64,000 nt of DNA from Streptomyces bathyalis. Lineage in GTDB: Bacteria; Actinomycetota; Actinomycetes; Streptomycetales; Streptomycetaceae. The stretch lies in assembly GCF_015910445.1 (NCBI RefSeq), contig NZ_CP048882.1, positions 434,001-498,000 on the forward strand. The letters run 5' to 3'. The translations under genes and the position numbers were made by a program. The notes under the pieces are model-generated. The model ran no database searches. It saw nothing but the letters and a program-made list of their open reading frames with translations, and had not been told where the DNA came from. Of this stretch, positions 16,430 to 23,953 are shown piece by piece (positions within the stretch are counted from its first letter, which is position 1; each line of letters opens with the position of its first letter).

Positions 16430-17533
16430 TCAGGAAAGGGCGGGTGCGGACGCTCGGTGCAGCATCCTGTCCGGGGGGCTCTGTGCGTCGACGGCCCACT
16501 GGCCCACGGCCATCTCGGCGGTGATGCCGGGACCGAATCCCGCGACCACGCCCGTGGCGCCCGACTCCAGCGCGTCTTCTTCGAAGAGCCTGCGGAGGGC
16601 GTCCAGCACGACGGCGCTGGCGATGTTGCCGTACTCGGTGAGGGTCGTCCAACTGTGGCGGAACATCTTCGGGTCGGCGCCGAGGAACTTGCTGAGGTCA
16701 TCCAGGATGCGGGGGCCGCCGGCGTGCACGATGTAGAAGTCGAGATTGCCCACGTCCCAGCCGTGGTCCAGGGCGAGCTGGCGCATCACAGGGGCGATGG
16801 GCTCCATCGTCCCCGGCACCCGGCGATCCAGCTGGAAATGGAATCCGGTGGAGCGCACGGCGTAGGAGATCCAGTCCTCGGTGTGGGGAATGAGGTGGGA
16901 GGCGTTGCGTTCCAGCGCCATGCCGGTGCCCCCGCGGCCCCGCACCACGGCCGCCGCGACCGCGTCGCCGAACAGGCCGTCGGACAACAGCGAACCGACG
17001 CCGTCGTCCTCGGGCTGGTAGCACAGCGAGCACAGCTCGCAGGAGACGATCAGGACATTGCTCTCGGGGTAGGCCGTGCAGAATTCCTGGGCCCGGTTGA
17101 TCGCCGCTCCGCCCGCCGCGCATCCCAACTGCGCTATGGGTATCTGCCGGGTGTCGTACCGGAAGCCCATGGTGTTGATCAGCCAGGCGGTCAGCGACGG
17201 CATCAGGAATCCGGTGCACGACACGTAGATGATCGCGTCGATGTCCCGGACCGTCGTACCGGCGTTCTCCAATGCCCGTTCGATGACGCCCGGGCACCTC
17301 TTCTTGGACTCGATCTCGTAGACGCGGTTGCGTTCCTCCAGCCCCGGGTGGAGGAGCGTCTTCTCGATGGGCTGCACGATGTGCCGCTTCCGCACTCCCG
17401 TGTTCTTGATCAGCCGCAGCGCCAAAGGAAGTTGAGGCTTTCCGGAATGTACCTTCTCGGCGAAATCTAGAGTCTCCTCAACAGTGATGACATGTTCCGG
17501 AACACTCACCGACGGCTTGCACAGAATGGGCAT
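16430..17533 (-). CDS. rppA: RppA, 1,3,6,8-tetrahydroxynaphthalene synthase (type III PKS)
   Basis: This 367-residue chalcone-synthase-like enzyme condenses five malonyl-CoA into tetrahydroxynaphthalene. The catalytic triad falls exactly at the numbers of S. griseus RppA: Cys138 (AQLGCAAGG), His270 (IVHAGGP) and Asn303 (YGNIAS). The RppA-specific residues Cys106 (VSCTGF) and Tyr224 (WISYAV) are also present, supporting a malonyl starter rather than a cinnamoyl or acyl starter. It opens the minus-strand operon rppA-cupin-aminotransferase-methyltransferase. The start MPILCKP is the conserved N-terminus; its ribosome site is weak. Confidence 0.96.
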   Translation of the reverse strand: MPILCKPSVSVPEHVITVEETLDFAEKVHSGKPQLPLALRLIKNTGVRKRHIVQPIEKTLLHPGLEERNRVYEIESKKRCPGVIERALENAGTTVRDIDAIIYVSCTGFLMPSLTAWLINTMGFRYDTRQIPIAQLGCAAGGAAINRAQEFCTAYPESNVLIVSCELCSLCYQPEDDGVGSLLSDGLFGDAVAAAVVRGRGGTGMALERNASHLIPHTEDWISYAVRSTGFHFQLDRRVPGTMEPIAPVMRQLALDHGWDVGNLDFYIVHAGGPRILDDLSKFLGADPKMFRHSWTTLTEYGNIASAVVLDALRRLFEEDALESGATGVVAGFGPGITAEMAVGQWAVDAQSPPDRMLHRASAPALS

Positions 17534-18078
17534 GTCTGGAATTCCGCTTTCTTCTGGGTCCGTCTGGGAATCGGGGCAGGGAGGAAGCCCGAGCCCGTCG
17601 TTCACCATGTGCCACCGGCTGGTGCCGGCGTGGTGCCCGATCGAGGCGTCGGCTGCCGGGAGGACGAGCAGGCTCTGACCATCGCGCATGCCTGCCGTGC
17701 GGCACGTACCGAAACCGCACGTACCTCCGTGGGCACATTGACCTGGAGAGACTTGCGGCCGGCCGCCGGGCCGGCCGCCCCTCAAGGGGACTTGCGATCA
17801 ACTGGCTTGCTTCCTCCGCCTGTTCACTGCGCACCCGCCGCACGGGCACAGCGAGTGGGGAGCCATGACACACCGATGCGGCGGCGGGGCGGAGAGATGG
17901 ACGCAACCTCGGCGTGACGGAGTCGCCGTCCGAAAGGGGGCGAACCGACCGGCGGCGCGCCCAGCCGTGTCAGCCGCGGACGTCCATGCCGGGCCCGCTC
18001 ACCGGCGAACGCCCCGTGGGAACCCGTGGCCGTACGGCCGCCCGTGGGCGGCGGGATCGGGGCGAGGAAGCAGATCGA

Positions 18079-18107
18079 CGAGGTCCCGGCATCATGCCGG
18101 GACCTCG
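18079..18107. repeat. 29-base near-perfect palindrome in the rppA spacer
   Basis: Two 14-base arms, CGAGGTCCCGGCAT and ATGCCGGGACCTCG, are separated by a single base. The symmetry is complete. In RNA it would form a strong hairpin, and as DNA it could be a dimeric-protein site. It lies about 545 bases upstream of rppA and is not next to any supported gene end. Confidence 0.7.
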
Positions 18108-18187
18108 CAGAGCACGTCGCGGTCTGAAGCGAGAACCGAGCGGGCGGTTCCAGGGCGTACTCAAGGCTGCGATCTTATGTATAGATT

Positions 18188-18218
18188 CTTCGTCGACCGG
18201 CTGTCAAGGTCGATGAAG
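18188..18218. repeat. Imperfect inverted repeat in the rppA-ovmZ spacer
   Basis: CTTCGTCGACC (18188-18198) and GGTCGATGAAG (18208-18218) pair with one G-T mismatch around a nine-base loop. It follows an AT-rich stretch that could be a promoter -10 region. A regulator site is possible. Confidence 0.35.
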
Positions 18219-18715
18219 TGTCGTACGGGGGCCCGAACTACGTTCCCTGCAAACGAAGTTGACCTGCGGTGTCAGCCCAGAGCGCCTCCGGGCCTCGGCC
18301 GCCGTGATGGGTGGATGCAGGACGCCGGTGGCAACGAGAAGGAGTCGGCGCCGGCCCGGCCCGGCTCCCGGCTTCTCAGGGCGTGTTCGCCGTGGACCGA
18401 GACCCCGCACGCCCTCGCGGACGAGCTCGATGAACAAGTGGAAGACCGGCAGTGAAGAAGTCGCCGACAAGACGTTGGGACGATGTGACGGTCTTTCAGG
18501 TCGATGACCGGCGAGCCTGCAATGACGGCCTCCCGCGGCGCCGCGCGTGCGTCCGTGGCGCTACGACACCCCCCCTTGACGTCTCCCTTCGCCCACTCAC
18601 ATCATGCCGCTTTGTAAGGGTCAGATCACAATCCCGTCTGCGTCCCGTAAAGCATGAGTACCGCGGCACAAATCCTCGGTGGGCAGACCGAGGGAGCACG
18701 GGAAAGGGGAATGGA

Positions 18716-19360
18716 ATGGAAGGAGAATTTTGCCGTACCCGATCCTGTCGGAGCGGGAGGGACGGTCCGGGCAGGCCTTGTCATGGCACGTTCTTATGCT
18801 TACCGTGCCATGACCGTTTGACGCACGAGCTGCGTAACCTGCCTACTCTGTACGCGGATTGCAACACGGGCGCCGGCCCGGACGCGGTACGCGTCATAAA
18901 GAAATCCCACAAGAAAAGCGCAACCAGCGATTCGATGAACCCCGCAGCCGCCGAGGTGCGATCGTCCATCCGTACGGTCCTGGCATCCTGGGCCGGCCTC
19001 GTTTCCGACGAGCGACGACTGCAGCCCCCGAGCCGGGAAATTCCCACGCTCGCCCGATTTCTGGGCCGGCACATCCAGTGGCTGACCCGCCATCCCGCGG
19101 CAGGCGACATGGCGGAGGAGATCCGGGACCTAGCGCGCAACGCACGGAACCTCGCCTATCCGAACAGCGTCCGGCGGGTACCGGTCGGCTCCTGTCCCGA
19201 AAGCGACTGCGCAGGTGAGCTGTTCGCCCACATACGCGCTCACGATGATCTCCATCCGTCGGAGATCATCTGCACCCTTTCCCCTTGCCATTCGTGGCCG
19301 GTGACCTGCTGGGCAAGACTTGCCCGTCAGATACACATCAGGAAAGGAGAGCGGGCTTGA
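18716..19360 (+). CDS. OvmZ-like protein with N-terminal zinc-finger cysteines
   Basis: A 214-residue protein with a Cys-rich N-terminus: Cys in EFCRTRSC, PCHGTFLCLPC and two later positions look like a zinc-binding knuckle. An alpha-helical middle follows (SSIRTVLASWAGLVSDERR), then a C-terminal segment with further cysteines (GSCPESDCAGELF). This resembles OvmZ-type proteins found next to a small OvmW-type DNA-binding protein in several Streptomyces antibiotic clusters; the name is from memory. The ATG at 18716 has AAAGGGGA upstream. It is coupled to the next gene by a TTGA overlap. A regulatory role is inferred. Confidence 0.65.
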   Translation: MEGEFCRTRSCRSGRDGPGRPCHGTFLCLPCHDRLTHELRNLPTLYADCNTGAGPDAVRVIKKSHKKSATSDSMNPAAAEVRSSIRTVLASWAGLVSDERRLQPPSREIPTLARFLGRHIQWLTRHPAAGDMAEEIRDLARNARNLAYPNSVRRVPVGSCPESDCAGELFAHIRAHDDLHPSEIICTLSPCHSWPVTCWARLARQIHIRKGERA

Positions 19361-19539
19361 ACCGTGAAACCTTGACGGCCGGTCTGACGGCCGATGACAT
19401 TGCCACTGTCTGGCACATTCCCAAGGGCAGCATCTATCGCTACGCCCACAAGTACCGATGGCGCCGCTATACCCATATCGGGCGCACCTACTACCATCCG
19501 CAAGATGTCACGGCCACCTTCGACCGGTTGGCCAAGTAG
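19357..19539 (+). CDS. OvmW-like small helix-turn-helix protein
   Basis: A 60-residue protein starting at a TTG that overlaps the upstream stop (TTGA), with GGAAAGGAG just before it. The sequence TADDIATVWHIPKGSIYRYA followed by RYTHIGRTYYHPQDV reads as a MerR/excisionase-like winged helix-turn-helix. It is probably the DNA-binding partner of the OvmZ-like protein. Its position immediately before the tandem methyltransferase-fold genes suggests that it acts within the cluster. Confidence 0.65.
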   Translation: MNRETLTAGLTADDIATVWHIPKGSIYRYAHKYRWRRYTHIGRTYYHPQDVTATFDRLAK

Positions 19540-19616
19540 GTAACTCCAGAACCGAAATTCGCTCTGGCAATTACTCGTCAGCACGATGGTGCCTCGGTCT
19601 CGACCGGCAAATCTAC

Positions 19617-19637
19617 CTGGCGTCGCAAGGACGCCAG
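19617..19637 (+). terminator. Stem-loop between ovmW-like gene and tandem paralogues
   Basis: CTGGCGTC (19617-19624) and GACGCCAG (19630-19637) form an eight-bp stem with a five-base loop, about 80 bases after the small regulator gene. It could terminate or attenuate the message entering the downstream methyltransferase-fold genes. Confidence 0.45.
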
Positions 19638-19738
19638 ATCTCCAAGCCATCGGCCAAGTTGACGACGCCGTCCGGCAAGGCCGTTCACTCGGCGTGCCGG
19701 TAATGAAGATCAGATCGCCAATCGAGAGGATCAGTGCA

Positions 19739-20029
19739 ATGACACCGGAAGCTACACTCGCGCGACTTCGTGAATACATGGTGGGGCCCTCGCGCTTCAT
19801 GAACCTGTTGTCCTGTTTCGAGCTGGGCATTATCGATGCGCTACGGGAAACCCCCGGGATGACGGCGGCGCAGCTCGGTGAGGCGGCCGGTGTCAAGCCG
19901 GACGCGGTCGAACAACTGCTGCACCTGCTGGTCAAGGAGAGCTTCGTCGCACACGACGAGGCATCCGGCGGCTACACCCTCGCCGCCCTCGACGGCATCG
20001 CCGAAGCCGACCTCCAGCGAGTGCTCGCC
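19739..20029 (+). repeat. 291-bp segment duplicated at 20884-21174
   Basis: The first 291 bases of the genes at 19739 and 20884 differ at only four positions by eye count. Two of these change amino acids (Met to Val, Ser to Asn). Beyond the shared GTGCTCGCC the two genes become clearly divergent. The sharp boundary points to recent gene conversion or unequal crossing-over. Confidence 0.85.
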
Positions 20030-20824
20030 ATGTTCGACCTGATCAAGGTCACCACACTTCGGCAGCTCTTCTATCTGACCGAAACCGTTCGGACGGGCAC
20101 GGTCGTCGGCCTCAAGGAGTTCTACGGATTCGACGGCACGCTGTTCGCCGCCCTGGCCGAACACAAGGACCTGCGCGACTCCTGGGCACCGGCGATGGAC
20201 ATGGAGACCGTCCGCGTCGATCCCTGGTTCTTCGAGAACATCGACATCCCGTCCGGGGCGCAGGTGCTCGACCTCGCCGGCAACACCGGACTCGGCGCCG
20301 TCCACACCTACAAGCAGAAGGCGTCGCCCGGACTTCGGGTGACCACCTTCGACCTCCCCTCGAGGGAAGAGGAAGCCCTGGAGAACTTCCGGGCACACGG
20401 TGTGGCAGAGCACTGCTCGTTCATCGGCGGTGACGTCTTCACGGAGATCCCCCGGGGATTCGACGTCGTACTGATCAAGCACTTCCTGGCCATGTGGGAC
20501 AAGGCCGACGTGTTCAAGATCTTCCGAGGCGTTAACCAGGCGCTGGACGTCGGCGGACAGGTCAACATCCTGATTCCGCTGTATCCCGAGAACAACGACG
20601 ACACGGACACCCGCAGCAGCGTGGAGTTCTACCCGACCTTCTTCATCGGATGTGCCATGGGTCAGGGCGGAGGACAGAAGCTGTCGACCTACCGCAGCTG
20701 GCTCAAGGATTGCGGATTCGAGGTCACGAACGTGATCGTCGAGGACCCTGCTGACATTCCCGCGGACGCCATTCCCGTACATGCGATCGTGGCCGCGGAG
20801 AAGGTCACGGACATTGCCGGATAG
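19739..20824 (+). CDS. Methyltransferase-fold protein, paralogue B
   Basis: A 361-residue protein with the same two-domain layout as the genes at 8280 and 20884. The SAM loop reads VLDLAGNTGLGA, not DVGGGxG. The catalytic-His position of the family reads HFLAMWD, with Ala in place of His. Unlike its two relatives it has SSRSSVEF-like divergence near the C-terminus and a region around residues 97-160 that differs from both. GAGAGGA precedes the ATG at 19739. A methyl-transfer role is possible but not secure; the fold is also used for hydroxylation, decarboxylation or pericyclic reactions. Confidence 0.8.
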   Translation: MTPEATLARLREYMVGPSRFMNLLSCFELGIIDALRETPGMTAAQLGEAAGVKPDAVEQLLHLLVKESFVAHDEASGGYTLAALDGIAEADLQRVLAMFDLIKVTTLRQLFYLTETVRTGTVVGLKEFYGFDGTLFAALAEHKDLRDSWAPAMDMETVRVDPWFFENIDIPSGAQVLDLAGNTGLGAVHTYKQKASPGLRVTTFDLPSREEEALENFRAHGVAEHCSFIGGDVFTEIPRGFDVVLIKHFLAMWDKADVFKIFRGVNQALDVGGQVNILIPLYPENNDDTDTRSSVEFYPTFFIGCAMGQGGGQKLSTYRSWLKDCGFEVTNVIVEDPADIPADAIPVHAIVAAEKVTDIAG

Positions 20825-20883
20825 ATCGGTTCGAGCTGCTGCGCCGCGGTGACGGGGACAACCGACTCTAAGGGGTTTAGTGC

Positions 20884-21948
20884 ATGACACCGGAAGCTAC
20901 ACTCGCGCGACTTCGTGAATACGTGGTGGGGCCCTCGCGCTTCATGAACCTGTTGTCCTGTTTCGAGCTGGGCATTATCGATGCGCTACGGGAAACCCCC
21001 GGGATGACGGCGGCGCAGCTCGGCGAGGCGGCCGGTGTCAAGCCGGACGCGGTCGAACAACTGCTGCACCTGCTGGTCAAGGAGAACTTCGTCGCACACG
21101 ACGAGGCATCCGGCGGCTACACCCTCGCCGCGCTCGACGGCATCGCCGAAGCCGACCTCCAGCGAGTGCTCGCCTTCATGAACTTGATCAAGGTCACCAC
21201 ACTTCGGCAGCTCTTCTACCTGACCGAGAGTGTGCGGACCGGCACGGTCGTCGGCCTCAAGGAGATCTACGGATTCGACGGGGACCTGTACGGCGCCGTC
21301 GGTGAGCACCGGGATCTGCGCGAGTCCTGGTCGACGTTGATGGACGTCGTCACTGCCCGCATCGACCCGTGGTTCTTCGACAACATCGACATTCCGTCGG
21401 GTGCGCAGGTGCTCGACCTCGCCGGCAACACCGGACTCGGCGCGATCAACACGTACAAACGGAAGGCGTCGCCCGGACTTCGGGTGACCACCTTCGACCT
21501 GCCGGAGAAAGAGGCGGAGTGCCTGGAGAACTTCCGGACGCATGGCGTCGCCGAACACTGCTCGTTCATCGGCGGTGACGCCTTCACGGAGATCCCCCGG
21601 GGATTCGACGCCGTACTGATCAAGCACTTCCTGAACATGTTCGACAGGGACGAGGTTTTCACGATCCTCCACGGCGTCAACAAGGCATTGGACGTCGGCG
21701 GACGGGTTCACATCCTGGTGCCCGTGTACACCGAGAACCTCAAGGACTCGTACACCGTCGACTACTACCCGACCTTCTTCCTCGGCTGCGCCACCGGGCA
21801 GGGCGGGCCGCAGAAAGTGTCGACTTACCGGCGCTGGCTGGAGGAATGCGGGTTCGCGGTCACCGAGACGATCACCCAGGACCCCGCGGATCTGCCACCG
21901 GACGTCATCCCCGTGCAGGCCGTCGTGAGCGCCGAGAAGGTCGCATGA
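20884..21948 (+). CDS. Methyltransferase-fold protein, paralogue C (apparent chimera)
   Basis: A 354-residue protein. Its first 97 residues are nearly identical to paralogue B. From about residue 98 it follows paralogue A at 8280 instead: FMNLIKVTTLRQLFYLTES, then LRESWSTLMDVVT and NTGLGAINTYK match A better than B. The SAM loop is again DLAGNTG, and the catalytic position reads HFLNMFD (Asn for His). AAGGGG precedes the ATG. It lies 59 bases after paralogue B, presumably co-transcribed. Confidence 0.82.
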   Translation: MTPEATLARLREYVVGPSRFMNLLSCFELGIIDALRETPGMTAAQLGEAAGVKPDAVEQLLHLLVKENFVAHDEASGGYTLAALDGIAEADLQRVLAFMNLIKVTTLRQLFYLTESVRTGTVVGLKEIYGFDGDLYGAVGEHRDLRESWSTLMDVVTARIDPWFFDNIDIPSGAQVLDLAGNTGLGAINTYKRKASPGLRVTTFDLPEKEAECLENFRTHGVAEHCSFIGGDAFTEIPRGFDAVLIKHFLNMFDRDEVFTILHGVNKALDVGGRVHILVPVYTENLKDSYTVDYYPTFFLGCATGQGGPQKVSTYRRWLEECGFAVTETITQDPADLPPDVIPVQAVVSAEKVA

Positions 21949-22165
21949 TGATCGGCCGGCCGGCGATTCGTCCGGAGAGACGACCGCGCTTGCCGAGTCC
22001 GGCACGGCACGGCCCAGTTGGTCGACCACCCCTCTGCTCGATGCCGAACGACCGAAAACCGGCCGCGGATCCAGGTGTGACGAACCTGCGCTTTCCTGTC
22101 GCGTCGCAGTCGTACCTGTCATCGGGACGTAATCGCCGACACCGATAGAACAAAGGAGTTCATCC

Positions 22166-22651
22166 ATGAATCCTCGTTACGACCTCTTCGAGAACCCGTT
22201 CTCCGCCAAGTTCCTGAAGTACGTCTTCGCGGCAAGCAAGGTGTTCTTCGCGGACTCGCCGCTGCCGGTCACGACGCGGGAACTGGTGTCGCTCCGTACC
22301 AGTCAGATCAACGGCTGTGGCACCTGTATCGACATGCACACCAAGGAGGCCGCGCACGCGGGAGAGTCCGCGTTGCGCCTCCACCTCGTCGGGGCCTGGC
22401 GGGAGGCCATGGTGTTCACCGACGCCGAACGGGCCGCCCTGGAACTTGCCGAACAGGGTACGCGCATCGCCGACGCGGCCGGGGGTGTCTCCGATGAGGT
22501 CTGGGCAAACGCCGCCAAGTACTACGACGAGGAGCAACTCGCAGCCCTGGTGTCCCTGATTGCCTTCATGAACACCGTCAACCGAATCAACGTCATCTCA
22601 CAGCAGCCTGCCGGCGACTACCAGGTCGGCCAGCTCGACCCCACCACGTAG
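22166..22651 (+). CDS. Carboxymuconolactone decarboxylase/AhpD-family protein
   Basis: A 161-residue AhpD-like protein. The redox motif is intact: Cys51, Cys54 and His58 in NGCGTCIDMH. Family members are alkylhydroperoxidases or decarboxylases and work as oligomers. AAAGGAG precedes the ATG. Genes of this family are the classic targets of ECF41 sigma factors, and an ECF41 gene lies at 12654 in the same cluster. It may protect against peroxide or quinone stress made by the pathway. A pair of strong stem-loops follows it. Confidence 0.88.
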   Translation: MNPRYDLFENPFSAKFLKYVFAASKVFFADSPLPVTTRELVSLRTSQINGCGTCIDMHTKEAAHAGESALRLHLVGAWREAMVFTDAERAALELAEQGTRIADAAGGVSDEVWANAAKYYDEEQLAALVSLIAFMNTVNRINVISQQPAGDYQVGQLDPTT

Positions 22652-22688
22652 CCGAGGGGCCTGGCCGGGCCCGGGAAGTCATCGCACG

Positions 22689-22719
22689 GCAACCACCCCC
22701 GGGGCCCGGGGGTGGTTGC
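22689..22719. terminator. Perfect 31-base palindromic terminator
   Basis: The arms GCAACCACCCCCGGG and CCCGGGGGTGGTTGC meet around one central base. The hairpin begins 38 bases after the stop of the AhpD-like gene and should be a strong terminator in either direction. Confidence 0.75.
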
Positions 22720-22720
22720 T

Positions 22721-22757
22721 CGACGCAGCGGCGGTCCGCTGGTCCGCCGCTGCGTCG
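22721..22757. terminator. Second stem-loop immediately after the first
   Basis: CGACGCAGCGGCGG (22721-22734) and CCGCCGCTGCGTCG (22744-22757) form a perfect 14-bp stem with a nine-base loop, one base from the preceding palindrome. The tandem arrangement suggests a double terminator insulating the downstream oxidoreductase gene. The rest of the gap up to 22979 holds only that gene's leader. Confidence 0.7.
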
Positions 22758-22979
22758 ATCACCCGCGCGATGCCCCGCCCTGCGCGCGGTCCGCAGAACG
22801 ACACAGCGGAGGAATACGACCTGTCGGCCGGGATCCTGCCCGGGGCCGGCCGTCCAGGGCGCGCTGAGCAACAAGCAGAGACCGGCGAACAGTTCACTGT
22901 GGGCCACACACTTTCGTGCTCCCGTACATGACTTGAACACAGGCCGGACTCGACGTCCGCAACGAGGAGGTAAGGGACA

Positions 22980-23858
22980 ATGAAGTTCGGTGTGTTCTCC
23001 ATGAACTCGGATGAGGGTCTCGACCCACTGGAGATCGCCCGCGAGGCCGAGGGGCTCGGCATCGAATCGGTCTTCCTGCCCGACCACAGCCACGTGCCGG
23101 TGGCCCGCCGGGTCACCTATGCCGCCGGGGACAAGCACGTCAAACTTGCGCAGCGCGAAGAGTTCGTGCAATCGGCGAACGACATGCCCCGCGATTACTA
23201 CCGCAACCGCGATCAACTCCTGACTCTGGCATCGATGGCCGCGGTCACCTCGACCCTGCGGCTCGGCACGGGGATCTGCCTTGTCGTGCAACGCGATCCC
23301 ATCCTGCTGGCCAAGGAAATCGCCACCCTCGACCAGTTGTCGCAGGGGCGGCTGCTGCTCGGGGTCGGTGCCGGCTCGGGGTGGAACCGCGAGGAGATGC
23401 GCAATCACGGCACCGATCCCCGTACCCGGATGAGGCTGATGGCCGAGCGGATGGCGGCGATGCAGCAGATCTGGACGAACGACGAGGCGGAGTACCACGG
23501 CGAGTTCGTGCAGTTCGACCCCATCCACTCCTGGCCGAAACCGCTTCAGAAGCCGAGGCCGAAGGTGTTTGTCGGAGGGGACGGCCCCACCGTGCTGGAC
23601 CGGGTGCTGGCCTTCGGCGACGGATGGATGCCGGGCCACCATGACGACATGGGCTACTTCGGGGCGCGGGTCTCCGAACTGCAGGAGCGCGCCGCCGCAC
23701 TCGGCCGTGGGCGCATGGAGATCAATGTGTTCCTCGCCCACCTCGATCGGCTCGACGACTACGTGGCCGCCGGCGTCGATCGCATCGTGGTCATGCTCCC
23801 CACCGGGACTGAGCGGAAATTCCTCAAGGAAGTCGCCGACGCCGCGAACCGCTTCTGA
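22980..23858 (+). CDS. LLM-class F420-dependent oxidoreductase
   Basis: A 292-residue TIM-barrel protein of the luciferase-like family. It opens with KFGVFSMNSDEGLDPLEIA and has the F420-type block LRLGTGICLVVQRDPILLAK followed by SQGRLLLGVGAGSGWN. In the second half KVFVGGDGPTVLDRVLAFGD fits the TIGR03619-type F420 subgroup as I recall it. A GAGGAGGT site precedes the ATG. It is the last gene before convergent housekeeping genes and is probably the right end of the cluster, reducing or oxidising the quinone scaffold. Confidence 0.88.
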   Translation: MKFGVFSMNSDEGLDPLEIAREAEGLGIESVFLPDHSHVPVARRVTYAAGDKHVKLAQREEFVQSANDMPRDYYRNRDQLLTLASMAAVTSTLRLGTGICLVVQRDPILLAKEIATLDQLSQGRLLLGVGAGSGWNREEMRNHGTDPRTRMRLMAERMAAMQQIWTNDEAEYHGEFVQFDPIHSWPKPLQKPRPKVFVGGDGPTVLDRVLAFGDGWMPGHHDDMGYFGARVSELQERAAALGRGRMEINVFLAHLDRLDDYVAAGVDRIVVMLPTGTERKFLKEVADAANRF

Positions 23859-23903
23859 CCCTGCCGGCCGAGATTCGCCTTTCGGCGCCTTGTTCGTGCA
23901 CTG

Positions 23904-23938
23904 CCTCCGCGTGACTGTTCCGACGCGTCACGCGGAGG
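23904..23938. terminator. Bidirectional terminator between convergent genes
   Basis: CCTCCGCGTGAC (23904-23915) and GTCACGCGGAGG (23927-23938) form a perfect 12-bp stem with an 11-base loop. It sits between the ends of the plus-strand LLM gene and the minus-strand molybdoenzyme gene and can serve both. Confidence 0.7.
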
Positions 23939-23953
23939 GGCCGATTGCGTTAC

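Larger units (their letters stand above)
17534..18715. other. 1.2-kb divergent spacer between rppA and the ovmZ-like gene
   Basis: No convincing gene is found here. Open frames on both strands are arginine/proline-rich and lack ribosome sites. The spacer has an AT-richer stretch around 18165-18190, a long palindrome at 18079-18107 and an imperfect inverted repeat at 18188-18218. It is much longer than a simple divergent promoter, so a small gene, regulatory RNA or multiple operators could be hidden in it. Confidence 0.45.

Noticed and set aside
17865..18470. Open frames in the rppA-ovmZ spacer on both strands
   Set aside because: They lack ribosome sites, are Arg/Pro-rich and match no family. 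The spacer is reported as unassigned instead.
22100..22140. ECF41-type promoter upstream of the AhpD-like gene
   Set aside because: The best match, TGTCGCG followed 16 bases later by CATC, departs from the expected TGTCACA and CGTC at several bases, too weak to list as a site.
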